A stretch of DNA of 23,298 bases from JANOYC01 sp031428675 (GTDB lineage: Bacteria > Actinomycetota > Actinomycetes > Actinomycetales > Microbacteriaceae), in assembly GCA_031428675.1 (NCBI GenBank), contig JANOYC010000156.1, forward strand, positions 1 through 23,298, read 5' to 3'. Of the stretch, positions 20,983 through 23,298 are shown piece by piece (position 1 is the stretch's first letter; every line of letters begins with the position of its first letter). The notes beneath the pieces are model-generated. The model made no database searches, was not told the origin of the DNA, and was given only the letters and a program-made list of their open reading frames with translations. The position numbers and the translations under genes were made by a program.

Positions 20983-21959
20983 GCGTCCTCAGGATCGGTG
21001 TGGTCGGCGCCGGCAACATCGCCAGCATTGCGCAGCTGCCCACCCTCGTGCAGCGCGACGACGTAGAGCTGCGAGCCCTGGTATCGCGGCGCGAGGACCC
21101 GAGCGCCCTCCAGCGCCGCTGGGGATTCGCGAACGTCTACCACTCGGTCGACGCGATGCTTGACCCCGAAGAGCTCGACGCCGTCTTCGTCCTCACGCCC
21201 CGCTCCGAGCACGTTGCGGCCGTCGAAAGCGCTCTCCGCGCCGGCGTCGACGTGTTCTGTGAGAAGCCCCTCGCCACCTCAACCGCCGACTCGGTCCGCC
21301 TCGCGGAACTCGCCGACGAACGCGGCCGGATCTTAATGGTCGGGCTGAACCGGCGGTTCGCGCCCGTGTACGTCGCCGCACGGGAAGCATTCGGTGAATC
21401 CGGCGCGTCGTTCTGCGTCGCGCAGAAGAACCGCGCCGGCTCCGAATACCGCGCAACGTTCGAGAACGCGATCCACATGGTGGACCTCCTTCGCTGGTTC
21501 TGCGGGGGAGATGTCGTCGAGGTCTCCGCAGCATCCGCCGGAACAGATCCGTGGGAAGAGGACGGCACAGCCGCCCTCGTCCGGTTCTCGAACGGGAACA
21601 CTGGCTTGCTTGTTGCCGCGCGAGCCGCCGGCGCGTGGGGCGAGAAGCTCGACGCGTACGGTCAGATGCGCTCGGCCGAGGTCATCGCTCCCGACACCGT
21701 CGCAATAACGGCCGACGGTATCCGCACTGTTCGGTCGATGAGCCCGGAAGCGTTCGGGTGGGCGACCGCGACCGAAACTTTCGGATTTGCCGACGCGGTC
21801 CGGCACTTCTTGGATCGCGTTCAGGACCGGCAGCAGCCAATGACCTCCGGATGGGAAGCGGTCAAGACTCAGCAACTCCTTGATCAGATCCTTGCCGCGG
21901 CAGGCCTACCCACCGAGGAGAACGAGGGACGCGCATGGTCCAGCAAAGCAGTGCAGTAG
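20979..21959 (+). CDS. Gfo/Idh/MocA family oxidoreductase (third copy)
   Basis: This 326-aa dehydrogenase starts at GTG 20979, overlapping the preceding stop (GTGA). The Rossmann motif is RIGVVGAGNIASIAQLP (5-21), with EKPLA in VDVFCEKPLATS and the second-domain segment TFENAIHMVDLLRWF with the conserved His. It would use NAD(P)H to oxidise or reduce a sugar at one carbon. The 3' end overlaps the SDR start by 25 bp. Coupling to the TIM-barrel gene suggests an oxidise-then-isomerise pair of the sort seen in inositol and 3-keto-sugar pathways. Confidence 0.92.
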   Translation: MSVLRIGVVGAGNIASIAQLPTLVQRDDVELRALVSRREDPSALQRRWGFANVYHSVDAMLDPEELDAVFVLTPRSEHVAAVESALRAGVDVFCEKPLATSTADSVRLAELADERGRILMVGLNRRFAPVYVAAREAFGESGASFCVAQKNRAGSEYRATFENAIHMVDLLRWFCGGDVVEVSAASAGTDPWEEDGTAALVRFSNGNTGLLVAARAAGAWGEKLDAYGQMRSAEVIAPDTVAITADGIRTVRSMSPEAFGWATATETFGFADAVRHFLDRVQDRQQPMTSGWEAVKTQQLLDQILAAAGLPTEENEGRAWSSKAVQ

Positions 21960-22708
21960 CGCCCACGCCGGAGCCGCAGGTCGCCCTGGTCACCGGCTCC
22001 AGTGGTGGGATCGGCGCAGCTGTCGTTGCCGCGCTGCAGGCGCGCGGGGACTTCGTGGTCGGGGCAGACCGTGCACCGCTCGACGGGCAGGAGATCGCCG
22101 GCTTCTACGAACTCGATGTCACCGACGAGCAACAGACCAGCGATGTGGTCCGACAGGTCGCCGATGAGCACGCCCGCATCGACGTTCTCGTGCACGCCGC
22201 AGGTGTGCTCGGCGGCACTCCCGATCCGATGGTCACCACGACGGAAGAGTTCGAGCGCATCATGCGTATCAATGCCACTGGCACGTTCACCATCACTCGC
22301 GAAGTCGCGAACCTCATGCGTGACAGCGGAACGAAGGGAACAATCCTGCTGCTGTCCTCGGTCGCAGCCAAAGAAGCGCGAATCGATTACCTGCCATACA
22401 ACGCGAGCAAGATTGCCGTGCTGCACATTATGTGGTCGATGGCGAAGATTCTCGGCCCGGCTGGCATCTCGGTCAACGCCGTCAACCCGGGACCGGTGAA
22501 CACCCCGCTGTGGGCCCAACTGGCCGACCAATCCGGCTCCGCCCAGGCAGCACGCGACACTCGCGCCGCACAATTACCGATGCGGCGTTTCGCCGAACCG
22601 GCCGAAGTCGCCAGCGCGATCAGCTTCCTTACGAGCCCGATCAACCGCTACATCACCGGAGTGTCCCTAGACGTCGCAGGTGGGGCGCACCTCGGAATCG
22701 GGTCGTAG
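21935..22708 (+). CDS. SDR family oxidoreductase, last gene of the operon
   Basis: This 257-aa short-chain dehydrogenase has TGSSGGIG (20-27), VHAAGVLGG at the NAG position, the catalytic Ser in LLLSSVAAKE and YLPYNASK with the Tyr and Lys of the active site, followed by VNAVNPGPVNTPLW and TGVSLDVAGG. The start is ATG 21935, inside the end of the previous gene. It is the last of the coupled run. About 280 bp without a clear gene follow, in which I see no T-tailed terminator. It could reduce the keto group formed by the dehydrogenases or oxidise another position. Confidence 0.92.
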   Translation: MVQQSSAVAPTPEPQVALVTGSSGGIGAAVVAALQARGDFVVGADRAPLDGQEIAGFYELDVTDEQQTSDVVRQVADEHARIDVLVHAAGVLGGTPDPMVTTTEEFERIMRINATGTFTITREVANLMRDSGTKGTILLLSSVAAKEARIDYLPYNASKIAVLHIMWSMAKILGPAGISVNAVNPGPVNTPLWAQLADQSGSAQAARDTRAAQLPMRRFAEPAEVASAISFLTSPINRYITGVSLDVAGGAHLGIGS

Positions 22709-22875
22709 GACTAGAGCTCAGCGAGCGCCGCACGGTGTGGAGGATACCGCCGACAGTCCGGCGTGCGGCACCCCCTCGGACGCGGCCGGGTCGTTCCCCA
22801 AGCTGGCTGTGACGAAGCTCCAGTGATGGCTTTCGCGACCACAAGCCAGAACATGCGAGGAGGCCTGGCCGGGTT

Positions 22876-22953
22876 CTAGGCAAGCGCGGTTTGCGCCGTA
22901 CCATTTGCGAGACGTAGCCAGGTTTCGACGACGGTATCGGGGTTGAGCGACAT
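22876..22953 (-). pseudogene. Possible N-terminal fragment of a lost gene
   Basis: The 283-bp gap 22709-22991 has no intact gene. A 25-aa minus-strand frame (MSLNPDTVVETWLRLANGTA and five more residues, then TAG) reads like the start of a NTF2/SnoaL-like small protein, but the rest is missing. This is a weak suggestion from a short stretch. Confidence 0.25.
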
Positions 22954-22991
22954 GGATTCGATGCCTTGTTCCACACAACCGACGCCACGAC

Positions 22992-23298
22992 TCACACCGA
23001 CTCGTCGCGCTTCTTCCGCACCATCTCGAGCGGCACCCCGGGGCCATTCCAAACCTGCAGGATGCCCCAGGCCACCGCGGCGATCGGAACCGAGAGGACC
23101 GCACCGACGATTCCCCCGAGGATCGTGCCGATCGTCAAGGCGAGCAAAACGACGAGCGCGTGCAAGTTGAGCGATCGAGCCATGACGACCGGTTGCAGGA
23201 AGTTTCCTTCGAGTTGGTTGACCGCCACCACGACGATCACGACGATGAGGGCGGCGACCGGCCCGTTCGCGACGAGCGCAACGAGCGCCGCGATGGCG
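22992..23298 (-). CDS. AI-2E family transporter, C-terminal part (runs off the window)
   Basis: The minus-strand frame is open from the window end to TGA 22992-22994 and gives 101 residues. It has hydrophobic segments and the family signature VNQLEGNFLQPVVMARSLNLHALVVLLAL, then GTILGGIVGAVLSVPIAAVAWGIL and a charged cytoplasmic tail. This is the conserved C-terminus of the AI-2E/PerM family (PF01594), polytopic membrane proteins that act as exporters or ion-coupled transporters, mostly of unknown substrate despite the name. The gene is unrelated to the sugar locus and probably marks the return to core chromosome. The N-terminal part lies beyond 23298. Confidence 0.92.
   Translation of the reverse strand, partial: AIAALVALVANGPVAALIVVIVVVAVNQLEGNFLQPVVMARSLNLHALVVLLALTIGTILGGIVGAVLSVPIAAVAWGILQVWNGPGVPLEMVRKKRDESV

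Noticed and set aside
22793..22806. Sequence like the att core (TCCCCAAGCTGG against TTCCCAAGCTGA)
   Set aside because: Only about 11 bases with a mismatch, and no further T-arm or acceptor sequence. Chance similarity, not a third attachment site.
1..23298. CRISPR array or defence system
   Set aside because: No spaced repeats of 25-40 bp and no cas, restriction or toxin-antitoxin genes were recognised.

Overview
The window is GC-rich Actinomycetota DNA. Small gene spacing, many GTG starts and 4-bp stop/start overlaps, IS481-type remnants and the dcd / tRNA-Gly neighbourhood suggest a member of Microbacteriaceae or a close relative. That is an inference from gene content, not a phylogeny. No gene here was compared with a database.

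Positions 1-372 are chromosomal: the 5' end of dcd (minus strand) and a complete tRNA-Gly(CCC). A compact integrative element of about 7.55 kb sits in the 3' half of this tRNA. It is bounded by a perfect 43-bp direct repeat (330-372 and 7882-7924) that begins at the anticodon loop. From the tRNA inwards it carries a 44-aa ORF coupled to a tyrosine integrase, a small membrane protein, an excisionase-like HTH protein, an unknown protein, a prim-pol primase/polymerase and a DUF3631 ATPase/helicase-like gene that appears frameshifted. A convergent minus-strand pair follows: a second tyrosine recombinase with an unusual triple N-terminal domain, and a coupled unknown protein. No FtsK/TraB-like DNA translocase is present, so this is not a self-transmissible AICE. 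It looks like a degraded AICE, an integrated plasmid or a phage satellite. Matching tandem 9-bp motifs with 10-bp phasing lie inside both ends and look like integrase arm sites. GTAAC-based 9-bp repeats and a 16-bp hairpin mark the intergenic regions.

From 7925 to 8753 there is a terminator-like hairpin and a truncated IS481-type transposase pseudogene with an internal stop.

From 8754 to 22708 lies a 14-kb carbohydrate catabolic locus. The minus-strand side has a P-loop kinase coupled to a KDPG-type aldolase, an IclR regulator with a strong 30-bp palindrome upstream, a sugar isomerase/epimerase-like TIM barrel, an SDR, a sugar ABC importer (binding protein and two permeases, no ATPase) and a Gfo/Idh/MocA dehydrogenase. 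Divergently, a tightly coupled six-gene plus-strand operon encodes a Gfo/Idh/MocA dehydrogenase, a LacI regulator, a VOC protein, a second TIM barrel, a third Gfo/Idh/MocA dehydrogenase and a second SDR. The set suggests import of an unusual sugar, cyclitol or glycoside, repeated oxidation and isomerisation or elimination, then phosphorylation and aldol cleavage to pyruvate. The substrate cannot be read from the sequence. The window ends in the C-terminal part of an AI-2E family membrane protein gene (minus strand).
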